DNA from: DATCRE01 sp964235605
GTDB lineage: Bacteria; Bacteroidota; Bacteroidia; Cytophagales; Cyclobacteriaceae
Reading direction: 5' to 3'
Assembly (NCBI GenBank): GCA_964235605.1
Contig: CAXSCR010000002.1
Coordinates: 1-64,000, forward strand
DNA: 64,000 bases
Within the stretch, counting starts at the first letter, position 1, and every line of letters starts with the position of its first letter. The notes under the pieces are model-generated. The model saw nothing but the letters and a program-made list of their open reading frames with translations. It ran no database searches and was not told where the DNA came from. Below are positions 25,806 through 34,463 of this stretch, piece after piece. The translations under genes and the position numbers were made by a program.

Positions 25806-26549
25806 TTAATTTTTTGATAGCTGTAGTACCGCGCCATTGTTATTATCACTTCCCGGTGTCGGAAACTGCGCGGATATTCCAATCTTCCATTCTTTCGGTA
25901 ATGATATTTCAAAACCTGCGTTGATAACACTTATTGATGATGTACCAGAATGAAAATCGCTTACTAGACTTACTTTATCTTTTATTAAAGCAGCCTCAAC
26001 ACCAGCCATAAGTCCCCAATTAGTTCCTTTGCTAACATAGGCTTCGGTTGCATAGTACAAGCCAGCAATCAATTTGTATTTGTCTTCTGCAAGATCAAAT
26101 TTGGTATTCAGGAAATTGAAACTAACTAGTCTGATATCTGAATTTTTTTTAACGGCATTGATTCCACTTCTTGTACCTATCCCAATTTTAAACCAATCCT
26201 TGATATCAAAACTCTTCTGTGCATTAATTAGAAAGTCTGGATTTTCTTCTGGTGTTTCAGGGTGAATTTCTACACCTTGTGATCTTTTAAAATCTAGCTG
26301 ATTTAATGTTAAACCTATTTCAAAACTTCGGCCTAATCCGTATGTAAAAACAGTTGACGTATTAACCTCTCCCTTAGTAATAACAGCTTGTTCCTGAAAG
26401 AAGAAATTTTTATGCTCTACAATTTCAGATGTAGGTACATCGATAAGATTACGCTGTGCCATTGTATTATGACAGATAAAAGTACTGGATATAGTCCATA
26501 TCCAAATGCCACAGCTTCTCATTACGGCTTGTATTAAAGTTTTCAGCAC
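25806..26549 (-). CDS. Predicted outer-membrane beta-barrel protein
   Basis: 247 residues. N-terminal signal-like region ending NTMAQ (a start at 26522 is also possible), then amphipathic strands (FTYGLGRSFEIGLTL, FKIGIGTRSGI, YKLIAGLYYATEAYV, NWGLMAGVEAA, WKIGISAQFP). These resemble the small transporter-like barrels annotated as hypothetical in Bacteroidota. It begins 16 bp after the hydroxylase-family gene on the same strand, so the two are likely co-transcribed. No function assigned. Confidence 0.6.
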   Translation of the reverse strand: MLKTLIQAVMRSCGIWIWTISSTFICHNTMAQRNLIDVPTSEIVEHKNFFFQEQAVITKGEVNTSTVFTYGLGRSFEIGLTLNQLDFKRSQGVEIHPETPEENPDFLINAQKSFDIKDWFKIGIGTRSGINAVKKNSDIRLVSFNFLNTKFDLAEDKYKLIAGLYYATEAYVSKGTNWGLMAGVEAALIKDKVSLVSDFHSGTSSISVINAGFEISLPKEWKIGISAQFPTPGSDNNNGAVLQLSKN

Positions 26550-26565
26550 GATTAAATCACCATGA

Positions 26566-27567
26566 TTAAGTATTAACGGCGTTCTCCATCAATGGCGCAC
26601 GCTTGATTTTTTTCTTCTGCAATGACGTATTAAACGGTGCAGGTATTTCTGTAAGCTTAACAGGGTTAGACGGCTTTGCATTTACTTCAGAAATCTTAGC
26701 GGGATCGCCAAAAATATAGTATAGCTTTCTCTTCCATCCCTTTGCGTTTTTTACATCATGTACTATATCTACGTATTCGTGGAAGTTGATTTGTAATGGA
26801 TTTGCGGCTTCTGTGATATTATGTGTAATGCCATAAACTACTTTTTCATTTTCTGGTTCGAAGGTTTTAAAGATTCGGTCCCAAATAATGAAAGTTGCGC
26901 CATAATTTTTATTGATGTACTGGGGTTGTGAGCCATGATGAACCCTGTGGTTAGAAGGTGTTGCGAAAAGGTATTCAATGACAGGATGTAGCTTGCGAAT
27001 GTATTCTGTATGTACCCAAAACTGAAATAGAATAGCTATTTGATTTGTTATAAAAATGATAACCGGATGGAAGCCCATCAACGCCACGGGAAAAATAAAT
27101 ATAATTTTTATGTACTGCACCCAGCTTAGTCGAAATGATACAGTAAGGTTATAGTTCTTGCCTGAATGATGCACCACGTGCGTTGCCCAAAAGAATCGAA
27201 GACGGTGAGATATGTTGTGCGTCCAGTAACTAAAGAAATCGAAAATAATATAACAAGGAATGAATGTCCACCAGTTTAATGTCATTCTCCAGGGAATGAT
27301 ATTGTAAATAAATACGAAGACATAGAATAGGAAAGTTTTTATCAGTACGCCTATAATCACATTTCCACTTCCCACTAATATTGAACCAAGTGTCTCCTTT
27401 TTCTCATAGTAAGGTTTATGTTGAAAGTAAGAGATGAGATATTCGACAAGAACAAAAAAGAACATAAAAGGTGCGGCCCAGACTAAAAGATTGGGCGATC
27501 CTTTTTGTAAAATATCAATGTCTTTTAAAAGAATTTTATCAGCACCGAAAAGGTAATTAAGAATCAT
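26566..27567 (-). CDS. Sterol desaturase / alkylglycerol-monooxygenase-like protein
   Basis: 333-residue membrane di-iron oxygenase: hydrophobic helices plus histidine boxes THNISHR, ATHVVHHSG and SNHRVHHG. The WATHVVHHSGKNYN and FHPVIEYLFATPSNHRVHHG spacing recalls the alkylglycerol monooxygenase branch. It differs from the paralogue at 19329, whose boxes are HRLHH/HRTHH. Likely acts on a lipid in the inner membrane. Neighbour: a barrel protein 16 bp downstream. Two members of this superfamily beside sulfatase operons is notable. Confidence 0.83.
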   Translation of the reverse strand: MILNYLFGADKILLKDIDILQKGSPNLLVWAAPFMFFFVLVEYLISYFQHKPYYEKKETLGSILVGSGNVIIGVLIKTFLFYVFVFIYNIIPWRMTLNWWTFIPCYIIFDFFSYWTHNISHRLRFFWATHVVHHSGKNYNLTVSFRLSWVQYIKIIFIFPVALMGFHPVIIFITNQIAILFQFWVHTEYIRKLHPVIEYLFATPSNHRVHHGSQPQYINKNYGATFIIWDRIFKTFEPENEKVVYGITHNITEAANPLQINFHEYVDIVHDVKNAKGWKRKLYYIFGDPAKISEVNAKPSNPVKLTEIPAPFNTSLQKKKIKRAPLMENAVNT

Positions 27568-27973
27568 ATCAACGATAAAAATTAAATGCGCAAGCTATAT
27601 GAAAATTGTTACAAGCTTGTAATATTTTTGGAGGGACTTTTATTTCTTTACCACATAAACATTTGCTGCACCATCTTATTTGAGTTAAAGAGACCGCATT
27701 TTATTGTATTAAAACCATGCCGTAGACTACCTAATACCATTAAAACAGTCATATATATTGCATCCCGTTGATTATCCGTCATTAAGCGTTTGTGGTAACA
27801 ATAATTGATTTTGTGCTATGCTTTTTAATATGTGGAAGCTATTACCCGCATTCATAATTAATGTGGGATGGTAATAAATATTTTTCGGTTATGCTATTTA
27901 TTTTTGGATTAAAACTATAAGATGCTGTACATTGCTAAACGGATGTACTTCTCTTATGCAGGCACCCGATATT
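27568..27973. other. Divergent spacer
   Basis: 400 bases separating the minus-strand hydroxylase-family gene from the plus-strand coiled-coil gene. A 61-codon open frame at 27586 has no features of a real gene. No clear operator seen. Confidence 0.45.
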
Positions 27974-28348
27974 ATGAAATTGAAAACTACTATTTTAACA
28001 TTAACATTAAGTGCCTTATCACTTATTGCTATTGAATCGTTTGGCCAGGAAACTACAGGTAGCGGTTCAAGTCAGCGTGAACAAGAACGTGCCGATAGTT
28101 TGCAGAATGCACAAGCGAAAACACAACAGGAGATTGATGCCCAAAGGTTGGAAGAGGTTAAAAAGGAAAGGAATGAAACAAAGGCAAAAGCGAAAGAAGC
28201 ACAACGTGTAGAAGCTGAAGCCAACGCGGCAGCAAAGGAATCTAAAAATGCCTTACGCGCGGAAAAGAAAGCTCAAAAGGCACGTAAGCAAGCTGATAAG
28301 CAAGCAAAGAAAGCCGAGCAGGCGATAGAGAAATCTAATCAAAACTAG
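27974..28348 (+). CDS. Exported Ala/Lys/Glu-rich coiled-coil protein
   Basis: 124 residues. A signal peptide (MKLKTTILTLTLSALSLIA...SFGQ) is followed by an almost pure charged helix of Ala, Lys, Glu, Gln and Arg (QREQERADSLQNAQAKTQQ and so on) with no hydrophobic core, so probably an extended periplasmic coiled coil. ATG 27974 begins the signal peptide. I cannot assign a function; low-complexity matches to TolA-like regions would not be meaningful. Confidence 0.6.
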   Translation: MKLKTTILTLTLSALSLIAIESFGQETTGSGSSQREQERADSLQNAQAKTQQEIDAQRLEEVKKERNETKAKAKEAQRVEAEANAAAKESKNALRAEKKAQKARKQADKQAKKAEQAIEKSNQN

Positions 28349-28365
28349 ACGATAAAATAAAGGTC

Positions 28366-28394
28366 CCTTGTAGTGGTATCGAGCCGCTGCAAGG
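28366..28394 (+). terminator. Stem-loop terminator after the coiled-coil gene
   Basis: CCTTGTAGTGG pairs with CCGCTGCAAGG over 11 positions (two G-U pairs) around TATCGAG, 17 bases after the stop. An AT-rich stretch, rather than a T run, follows. Confidence 0.6.
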
Positions 28395-28533
28395 ATTATA
28401 TATTACCCGATAAATCATTTGCTATATATAGTTCAAAGTATGCTCACTCATCTAGTAATTACGAAGCGTTTTTCTGTATATGCAGCGCTAGCATAAGCAT
28501 TATTTTCATTCATTAGTAACGTAATTACAAACT

Positions 28534-28995
28534 ATGGGTGAAGACACCAATAAAATTTCTAAAGCAAAATCAGGTCCTATAATAGTTATTGAAGATGACC
28601 TTGATGACCAAGAGTTATTAGAAGAATCATTCAAATTCTTAAATTATCCTAACAAGGTTATTTTTTTCTCTGATGGGTACGAAGCGCTTGCCTACATCGA
28701 GAAAAGTGATGCGCAACCTTTCCTTATTCTTTCAGATATCAACATGCCTAAGATTAGCGGCTTTGAGCTAAAGGAGAAGATTCACAATAATGAGCAATTA
28801 AAGGTAAGGTGTATTCCTTATTTGTTTTTTACCACAGGGGCACAAAGGAAGGCTGTTTATGATGCATACTCCATGTCGGCGCAAGGCTTTTTCATTAAAC
28901 CCAATAGCCTTACAGAATTACAAAATACCATTAGAAAGATTGTGGAGTATTGGCAAGAATGCTACTCGCCAAGTCAGTTCATTGATAAACGTTAG
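28534..28995 (+). CDS. Stand-alone response regulator receiver protein
   Basis: 153 residues, a single CheY-like receiver domain without an output domain. Acidic pocket EDDLDD (20-25), phospho-acceptor Asp68 in LILSDINMP, Thr100/101 in LFFTTG and Lys122 in FFIKPNS. This variant (Rcp1-like) usually relays phosphate between a phytochrome-like or hybrid kinase and another partner. No kinase is encoded nearby. Confidence 0.88.
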   Translation: MGEDTNKISKAKSGPIIVIEDDLDDQELLEESFKFLNYPNKVIFFSDGYEALAYIEKSDAQPFLILSDINMPKISGFELKEKIHNNEQLKVRCIPYLFFTTGAQRKAVYDAYSMSAQGFFIKPNSLTELQNTIRKIVEYWQECYSPSQFIDKR

Positions 28996-29054
28996 TATTT
29001 GTCTAACTCAATAGCGTGTGGGTCTTAACATCTGCTTTAAAGTATTTGCTAATA

Positions 29055-29108
29055 ATATTTTGCTGGGCAAGGGTAAAATATTTTGCCGATTTAAGCAATA
29101 TATTTTGC
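29055..29108. repeat. Three phased direct repeats of ATATTTTGC
   Basis: Copies at 29055-29063, 29078-29086 and 29100-29108, spaced 23 and 22 bp, about two helical turns apart, in the gap after the response regulator gene. This looks like a multi-site operator or AT-phased element; no gene starts immediately downstream on the plus strand. Confidence 0.5.
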
Positions 29109-29230
29109 TGATATGTAAATAACATGGCGATTGCAACTAATTATTCCCTTCGGTAAATAAAGCTCGCATTGCGCACGAATGCGGTAGATCTAGTTAATGA
29201 AAGACTATATCAAAGCTGGCGATAACACAA

Positions 29231-29254
29231 TTAATAGTAGGCTGTGACTATTAA
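29231..29254 (-). terminator. Hairpin downstream of the hydrolase gene
   Basis: Perfect 8-bp stem TTAATAGT/ACTATTAA around an 8-base loop, ending 7 bases past the stop of the minus-strand hydrolase gene. AT-rich stem and no strong T run. Confidence 0.45.
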
Positions 29255-29261
29255 ATGGAAA

Positions 29262-30014
29262 CTAATACACCTTATTTAAAAAGCCGACCAAACTGTGATT
29301 GAAATTTTCTGAGTGTTCTAGCATGGGCAAGTGGCCGCAACGATCGATAAGATTTAACTCAGCATGAGGAAGCAAGTCATGCAGGTGAATGGCAACTTCT
29401 GGCGGAGTTACTGTGTCCTGCAACCCCCATATTAGTAATACCGGTAAATTAATGAGGTATAAAAATGAAGACACATTATTTTCATTGGAAGGATTGATCA
29501 GACTTCTTACCGCTGAACGTTTTGAAGAGTTGCTTAACACATCAAACACCTCTTCGACAAGCGTACGAGTCACTTTCGTGCCATCATAAAGAATATCTTT
29601 TACTCTTCTCTGAATATGCGCATAGTCATCTTCTGTATCATTATGTAATAGATCATGAGATAGCCCAATGCTTCCGGTTAATATCATTGACTTTAAATGG
29701 CCTGGAAATAAGTGCCCATACTTTAACGCGATTTGTCCACCAAGGTCATGACCAATTAAGGTTACGTCTTTAAGGTTGTGCCAAATAATGAATTCATGAA
29801 GTACCATGGCCATGTACTCAATATTGGTATACCGTTCAGGTAACTCAAAGATTGGAAGGCGGGGTATTACAATTCGAAAATCTCTTTCAAGTTTTGTAAT
29901 CAAATGGCGCCACATGGATAGGTTACCAAATAAACCTTGCAAAAGAATTACTGTGGGTCCCTTACCTGTGTCGCTGTAGGCTTCTGTGTAAAATGGTTTT
30001 GGTTGATTTTTCAT
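29262..30014 (-). CDS. Alpha/beta hydrolase with Asp nucleophile motif
   Basis: 250 residues. The nucleophile elbow reads IGHDLGG, with Asp90 in the usual Ser position, as in epoxide hydrolases and haloalkane dehalogenases. The oxyanion strand is ILLQGLFGNLSMW, where QG replaces the common HG. The acid/His part is GLQDTVTPPE and RCGHLPMLEHSENF. It lacks a signal peptide, so likely cytoplasmic. Substrate unknown. It stands alone upstream of the minus-strand sulfatase operon's end. Confidence 0.8.
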   Translation of the reverse strand: MKNQPKPFYTEAYSDTGKGPTVILLQGLFGNLSMWRHLITKLERDFRIVIPRLPIFELPERYTNIEYMAMVLHEFIIWHNLKDVTLIGHDLGGQIALKYGHLFPGHLKSMILTGSIGLSHDLLHNDTEDDYAHIQRRVKDILYDGTKVTRTLVEEVFDVLSNSSKRSAVRSLINPSNENNVSSFLYLINLPVLLIWGLQDTVTPPEVAIHLHDLLPHAELNLIDRCGHLPMLEHSENFNHSLVGFLNKVY

Positions 30015-30218
30015 AAGTTTTTTTTTAAAGAGATTGAAAGGATAACATCATCATATTAAAAGCATAGATAATAGCACAATAGCATTGTCAATAGATAGGT
30101 ATATTTTTCATATGCTAAAATCCAGTTTAATTGTTTCAAACTTGTGTAGGTGATGATTGATTAGTTTGGAATTGTTTAATGGATTGACTAAAAATTTATT
30201 ATTTAATAGCGATGGCTT

Positions 30219-32531
30219 TTATTTATATTCAATAGTTACCGTATGAAGTGTGCCTGTAAATTCAAAAGGAACTTTATATAAGTTAGAAATTGGCGTGTTT
30301 AAGTCTTTTCCAATGTCAATGCCTTCATCATAGGTGTTGATCTCAGCTTGGTATTTTTGAATGGTGCGCTCGCCAACTTTTTCATTATTTATATAAATGC
30401 TCTCCGTGCCAGCAGGGTCGAGATACTTTCCAATAGGATTTGTATAATTTAATTCATAACGCAGATTCACTTTTCCAATGGGTATATTTTTATTTGATTC
30501 AAGTGTTACCGAGTTAGTGGTGTTGTCATAGTTGCTATTATTATGGGTAGCATACAACTTTCCATTCTTGATAAACAGACCTATACCATCAAAGCTTCCG
30601 CCAAAGGCAAACAAAGCGCCTTCCGTATTGGCGGAAGGAATATCTGCTTCGGCCGTAATGCTGAATGATTTTTGTCTCAGAATAGGACCAGACAAACCGA
30701 AGATCTGCGAGATGCCTGGATATAAAACTATTTTATTAGCGTTATTATAAATGCTCTTGCCATCATTCCAACCTGAGTTTGACCAATCTTTCAAGGGATA
30801 GATATTATATTTTTGTGCTTCGGTTTCAAAGAGTTGTTGTAATTCTTTTAACTTTTCAGGATACTTCGCTGCAACGTTAACTTTTTCATTGAAATCTGTT
30901 GTGATGTTGTATAACTCCCATACGTCTTTGTTGAAGTCACTTCCATCTTTATGCGCAACGCCAGCCTTCCATCCATCTTTATAAACAGCACGCTTACCAG
31001 CTACTTCATAGTACTGAATGATATGCTTAGAGTCGATGTCTGCATTTTTGAACGTTGGAAGAAAACTAACACCTTCAACCGAATCCTGCGGATAACCATT
31101 GATTACTTTTGGTGTAACTGCATTGGTGAGTTCAAGCGTTGTTGGAAGTAAGTCAATGATGTGTGTGTATTGATTTCTTACGCCTTTCTCTTTGATTGTT
31201 TTAGGATAGAATGCAATCAATGGAACGTGTGTTCCTCCTTCCGCGTTTGCATATCCTTTCCAAAATCGAAAAGGTGTGCTTGTGGCTGTAGCCCATCCAC
31301 GCGGATAATTTGGTTTTGAATTCTCTGTTCCTATTTTATTATAATTAAGTAATACTTGTTTTACATTTCCTTCATCAGTTAATGTTTCACTCCATCCTGA
31401 TACATAGCCCGATTCTGTTCCTTCGCCACTAGCGCCATTGTCTCCTACAACAACGAATATGGCAGTATTCTCAAGCTGATTTATTTGCTTTAAGTATTTT
31501 ACCACTCTTCCAATTTCATAATCAGTCTCTGTAAGAAAACCCGCGTACACTTCAAAGAATTTTAGATAGGCTTTCTTTTCTTCCGCTGATAATTTATTCC
31601 ATGGCCTTGCACCAGGGTTGGGTGGTGGCAACACAGCGTCTTTAGGTACGACGCCAAGTTTTTTCTGATTCTCCAATACCACTTCCCTGTACTTATCCCA
31701 TCCACCATTGAATTTATTCTTGTACTTGTCACTCCAGTAGGCATCAACCTGATGAGGCTCATGCATAGCACCGGTTGCATAATAAAGAAAGAATGGCTTT
31801 TCAGGCGCGAGTGATTTTTGGTTGCCTATGTAACTTATGGCTTTATCTGCTAGTAGTGCATTAAGTGTTTTACCTTTTGTATCAGGTTCAACCTTTAAAT
31901 TGTCTTCTACCAATTGCGGATGAAACTGATCGGTTTCTGCAAATAAGAAACCCAAGTAATGATCGAATCCTCTTCCTGTTGGCCATCTGTTAAAGGGACC
32001 AGCTTGGGTTGCATCGCGCACAGGTGTGATATGCCATTTACCTATTGCATATGTGTTATAACCATTCTCACGGAGTACTTCTGCAATTGTTCCTTTTTCA
32101 AAAGGTATGCGCGCATCATATCCTGGGTATTCAACCGCTGTCTCCGGAAATAATCCGACATGCACGGAATGATGATTACGGCCGGTGAGCAATGCCGCAC
32201 GTGTTGGTGCGCAGTAGGCTTCTACATGGAAATTAGAATAACGCAATCCATGGTTAGCAAGACTATCCAACGTTGGCGTTTGGATGAGGCCCCCGAAGGC
32301 TGACGTCGCACCAAATCCTACGTCATCTAATAAAATCCACACTATATTGGGCGAACCTTTTGGAGCTGACTTATATTGATAAACACCAGGTTTTGATGTA
32401 GACAGCAATTTTGTTGTGGTTCCTGTGAAGGGCTGCGCAGGGTCATGTTGTGCTGAAACATGATGAAAGCCAACTAGGCCGAGCAACATGAATGTAGCAA
32501 ATGCATTATCAATTAGTTTGTGAGTTTTCAT
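30219..32531 (-). CDS. Type I sulfatase, long form with LamG-like module
   Basis: 770 residues, same architecture as the enzyme at 16584: signal peptide, AQHDPAQPFTG start, LLDD at 69-70, catalytic Cys107 in YCAPTRAALLTGRNHHSV, GKWHITP, HEPHQ and GDNGASGEG, then a C-terminal beta module (KSFSITAEADI, ESIYINNEKVGERTI, YKVPFEFTGTLH). Last gene of the minus-strand susC-susD-sulfatase-sulfatase operon, 20 bp behind the short sulfatase. No FGE is encoded in this operon, so it probably depends on the one at 9831. Confidence 0.93.
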   Translation of the reverse strand: MKTHKLIDNAFATFMLLGLVGFHHVSAQHDPAQPFTGTTTKLLSTSKPGVYQYKSAPKGSPNIVWILLDDVGFGATSAFGGLIQTPTLDSLANHGLRYSNFHVEAYCAPTRAALLTGRNHHSVHVGLFPETAVEYPGYDARIPFEKGTIAEVLRENGYNTYAIGKWHITPVRDATQAGPFNRWPTGRGFDHYLGFLFAETDQFHPQLVEDNLKVEPDTKGKTLNALLADKAISYIGNQKSLAPEKPFFLYYATGAMHEPHQVDAYWSDKYKNKFNGGWDKYREVVLENQKKLGVVPKDAVLPPPNPGARPWNKLSAEEKKAYLKFFEVYAGFLTETDYEIGRVVKYLKQINQLENTAIFVVVGDNGASGEGTESGYVSGWSETLTDEGNVKQVLLNYNKIGTENSKPNYPRGWATATSTPFRFWKGYANAEGGTHVPLIAFYPKTIKEKGVRNQYTHIIDLLPTTLELTNAVTPKVINGYPQDSVEGVSFLPTFKNADIDSKHIIQYYEVAGKRAVYKDGWKAGVAHKDGSDFNKDVWELYNITTDFNEKVNVAAKYPEKLKELQQLFETEAQKYNIYPLKDWSNSGWNDGKSIYNNANKIVLYPGISQIFGLSGPILRQKSFSITAEADIPSANTEGALFAFGGSFDGIGLFIKNGKLYATHNNSNYDNTTNSVTLESNKNIPIGKVNLRYELNYTNPIGKYLDPAGTESIYINNEKVGERTIQKYQAEINTYDEGIDIGKDLNTPISNLYKVPFEFTGTLHTVTIEYK

Positions 32532-32551
32532 GTTCGTTGAATTAATGATAA

Positions 32552-34384
32552 CTATTTTTTCACTTTATGTATTCTGAACTGAAGCACATCTTCCCAGTCT
32601 ATTAATGGATATACATTGTTTTTTTTGGCTTCGATATCAAAGAGTCTTTGTAGTTCCTTTAACTTTTCAGGATGGCTTTTCGCTAAGTCTTTGCGTTCAT
32701 TGAAGTCAGTGTTCAAATCATATAACTCCCAAACGTCAGCATCAAAGTTGCCAGGTGTTGCAGACTTGCCCACGTTACGTGCATTGGCGAAATCAACAAA
32801 ATCAGGATGGTGTGCTGCTGCTGCTTTCCATCCATTTTTGTAAAGGGAACGCGATCCAAAAATATAGTAATGTTGTAAGGTGTGCTTTGATGCAGCCTGG
32901 GCATTATCAAATGAATATACCAATGAAGTGCCTTGTATTGAATCTTGTTTTATGCCTCTGATGTAAGCAGATATTTTTACTTTTGTAAATTCTACAGTAG
33001 TGGGCAACAGATCAATTACATGGCCGTATTGATTGCGAATTCCACCTTTGTCTTTAATGCCTTTCGGATAGAATACAATGAGTGGGTTTCTTGTGCCACC
33101 TTCTGTATGAGCATCTTGTTTCCAATGTTTGAAAGGTGTGTTTGTAGCTTGCGCCCAACCCAAAGGATAGTTTGCTTCCGTTCCTGCTGGTGCTCCAATA
33201 TCACCAATCTTCGACAAATTGTATTGTATGTTTTCCGCTTCTGTCAGTGGCTTGCCAGCACCGATTATGGGTTTATCTACGTCACCATTGTATCCACCTT
33301 CTTTGCTCGCTCCATTATCGCCAACCACTACAAAGATCAATGTATTATCAAGCTGACTTGTTTCTTTGAGGTAATTAACTACCCTGCCTATTTCATGGTC
33401 GGTGTAGGTAAGAAAACCCGCGTAGACTTCCATAAATCTTGCATACAATTTTTTCTCTTCTGCAGGAAGTTTATTCCATGCTTTGATAGTTGGATTACGT
33501 TCTGGTAAAACTGCATTGGCGGGAATAATGCCGAGTTTCTTTTGATTCTCCAATACTTTTTCTCTGTACACATCCCATCCTTCATCAAACTTTCCTTTAT
33601 ATGGATCGCTCCATTTTGTTGCTACTTGATGAGGGGCATGCACTGCACCGGGAGAATAATAAAGAAAGAAAGGTTTATTCGGCGCTGCCTTTTTCTGACG
33701 TGCTATAAAGCTAATTGCCTTGTCGGTAATTTGTTCATTCAAATGTCGTCCATCTGGTTTTACATGTGCGTTGTCTTCTACTAGATCAGGTTTGTATTGA
33801 TCTGTTTGTGATCCTAGAAAACCAAAGAAGTGATCGAAGCCTTTTCCAGTAGGCCAGTAATCGAATGGTCCGGCATCAGTAGCATCTTCGTCTGGCGTAA
33901 CACCATATTTCCCTACAGCAAATGTGTTATAACCATTCTCTCTTAGAATTTCTGCAATGGTTCCTTTGCTTGAAGGCACCCTACCGTCGTAACCTGGAAA
34001 GCCTGCCGAAAGTATGGTATGTGAGAATCCGCCAACATGAACTGAATGATGATTCCGTCCGGTTAACAAAGAGGCGCGGGTAGGAGCACAGATCGCTGCC
34101 GTATGAAAATTAGTGTAACGCAATCCGTTATTAGAAAGACTATCAAATGTGGGTGTACTAATGAGTCCACCAAAACTACTTGATGCACCAAAGCCTACAT
34201 CGTCCAATAGAATCCAGATAACATTAGGGGCATCAACAGGTGCTTTTATAGGTTCGGGCCACCACTCTGTAGATTCTTTTAACGTTTTGCCAACAACGCC
34301 TTTATATTCTGTTGACTGATTTTGTGCAATCAACTGCGTTGTAGAGAGCGCAGTAATCATGGCTATAGCAAGAGATGTTTTCAT
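32552..34384 (-). CDS. Type I sulfatase, short form
   Basis: 610 residues. Signal peptide ending LIAQN, LLDD (59-62), catalytic Cys99 in ICAPTRASLLTGRNHHSV, GKYGVTPDE, HAPHQ and GDNGASKEG. Note GKYG where the other three enzymes have GKWH: the His of that motif, normally an active-site residue, is absent, so activity or substrate preference may differ. It lies between susD and the long sulfatase on the minus strand. Otherwise close to the short enzyme at 20352. Confidence 0.92.
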   Translation of the reverse strand: MKTSLAIAMITALSTTQLIAQNQSTEYKGVVGKTLKESTEWWPEPIKAPVDAPNVIWILLDDVGFGASSSFGGLISTPTFDSLSNNGLRYTNFHTAAICAPTRASLLTGRNHHSVHVGGFSHTILSAGFPGYDGRVPSSKGTIAEILRENGYNTFAVGKYGVTPDEDATDAGPFDYWPTGKGFDHFFGFLGSQTDQYKPDLVEDNAHVKPDGRHLNEQITDKAISFIARQKKAAPNKPFFLYYSPGAVHAPHQVATKWSDPYKGKFDEGWDVYREKVLENQKKLGIIPANAVLPERNPTIKAWNKLPAEEKKLYARFMEVYAGFLTYTDHEIGRVVNYLKETSQLDNTLIFVVVGDNGASKEGGYNGDVDKPIIGAGKPLTEAENIQYNLSKIGDIGAPAGTEANYPLGWAQATNTPFKHWKQDAHTEGGTRNPLIVFYPKGIKDKGGIRNQYGHVIDLLPTTVEFTKVKISAYIRGIKQDSIQGTSLVYSFDNAQAASKHTLQHYYIFGSRSLYKNGWKAAAAHHPDFVDFANARNVGKSATPGNFDADVWELYDLNTDFNERKDLAKSHPEKLKELQRLFDIEAKKNNVYPLIDWEDVLQFRIHKVKK

Positions 34385-34463
34385 CGTGTCTTTTAAATTG
34401 ATTAAGTAAAATTTTAGATCGTTAGATTTTAATTCATGTAGTAATATGAATTTGTACCTATGA

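Noticed and set aside
27586..27771. 61-codon ORF with Cys residues
   Set aside because: Starts inside the divergent promoter region, no domain, and its Cys residues are not a terminal run like the leader ORFs.
29055..29108. CRISPR-like array
   Set aside because: Repeats are only 9 bp with 13-14 bp spacers and no cas genes; more like operator repeats.
32945..33508. 187-codon plus-strand ORF antisense to a sulfatase
   Set aside because: Lies wholly opposite a well-conserved sulfatase domain; composition matches an antisense shadow.
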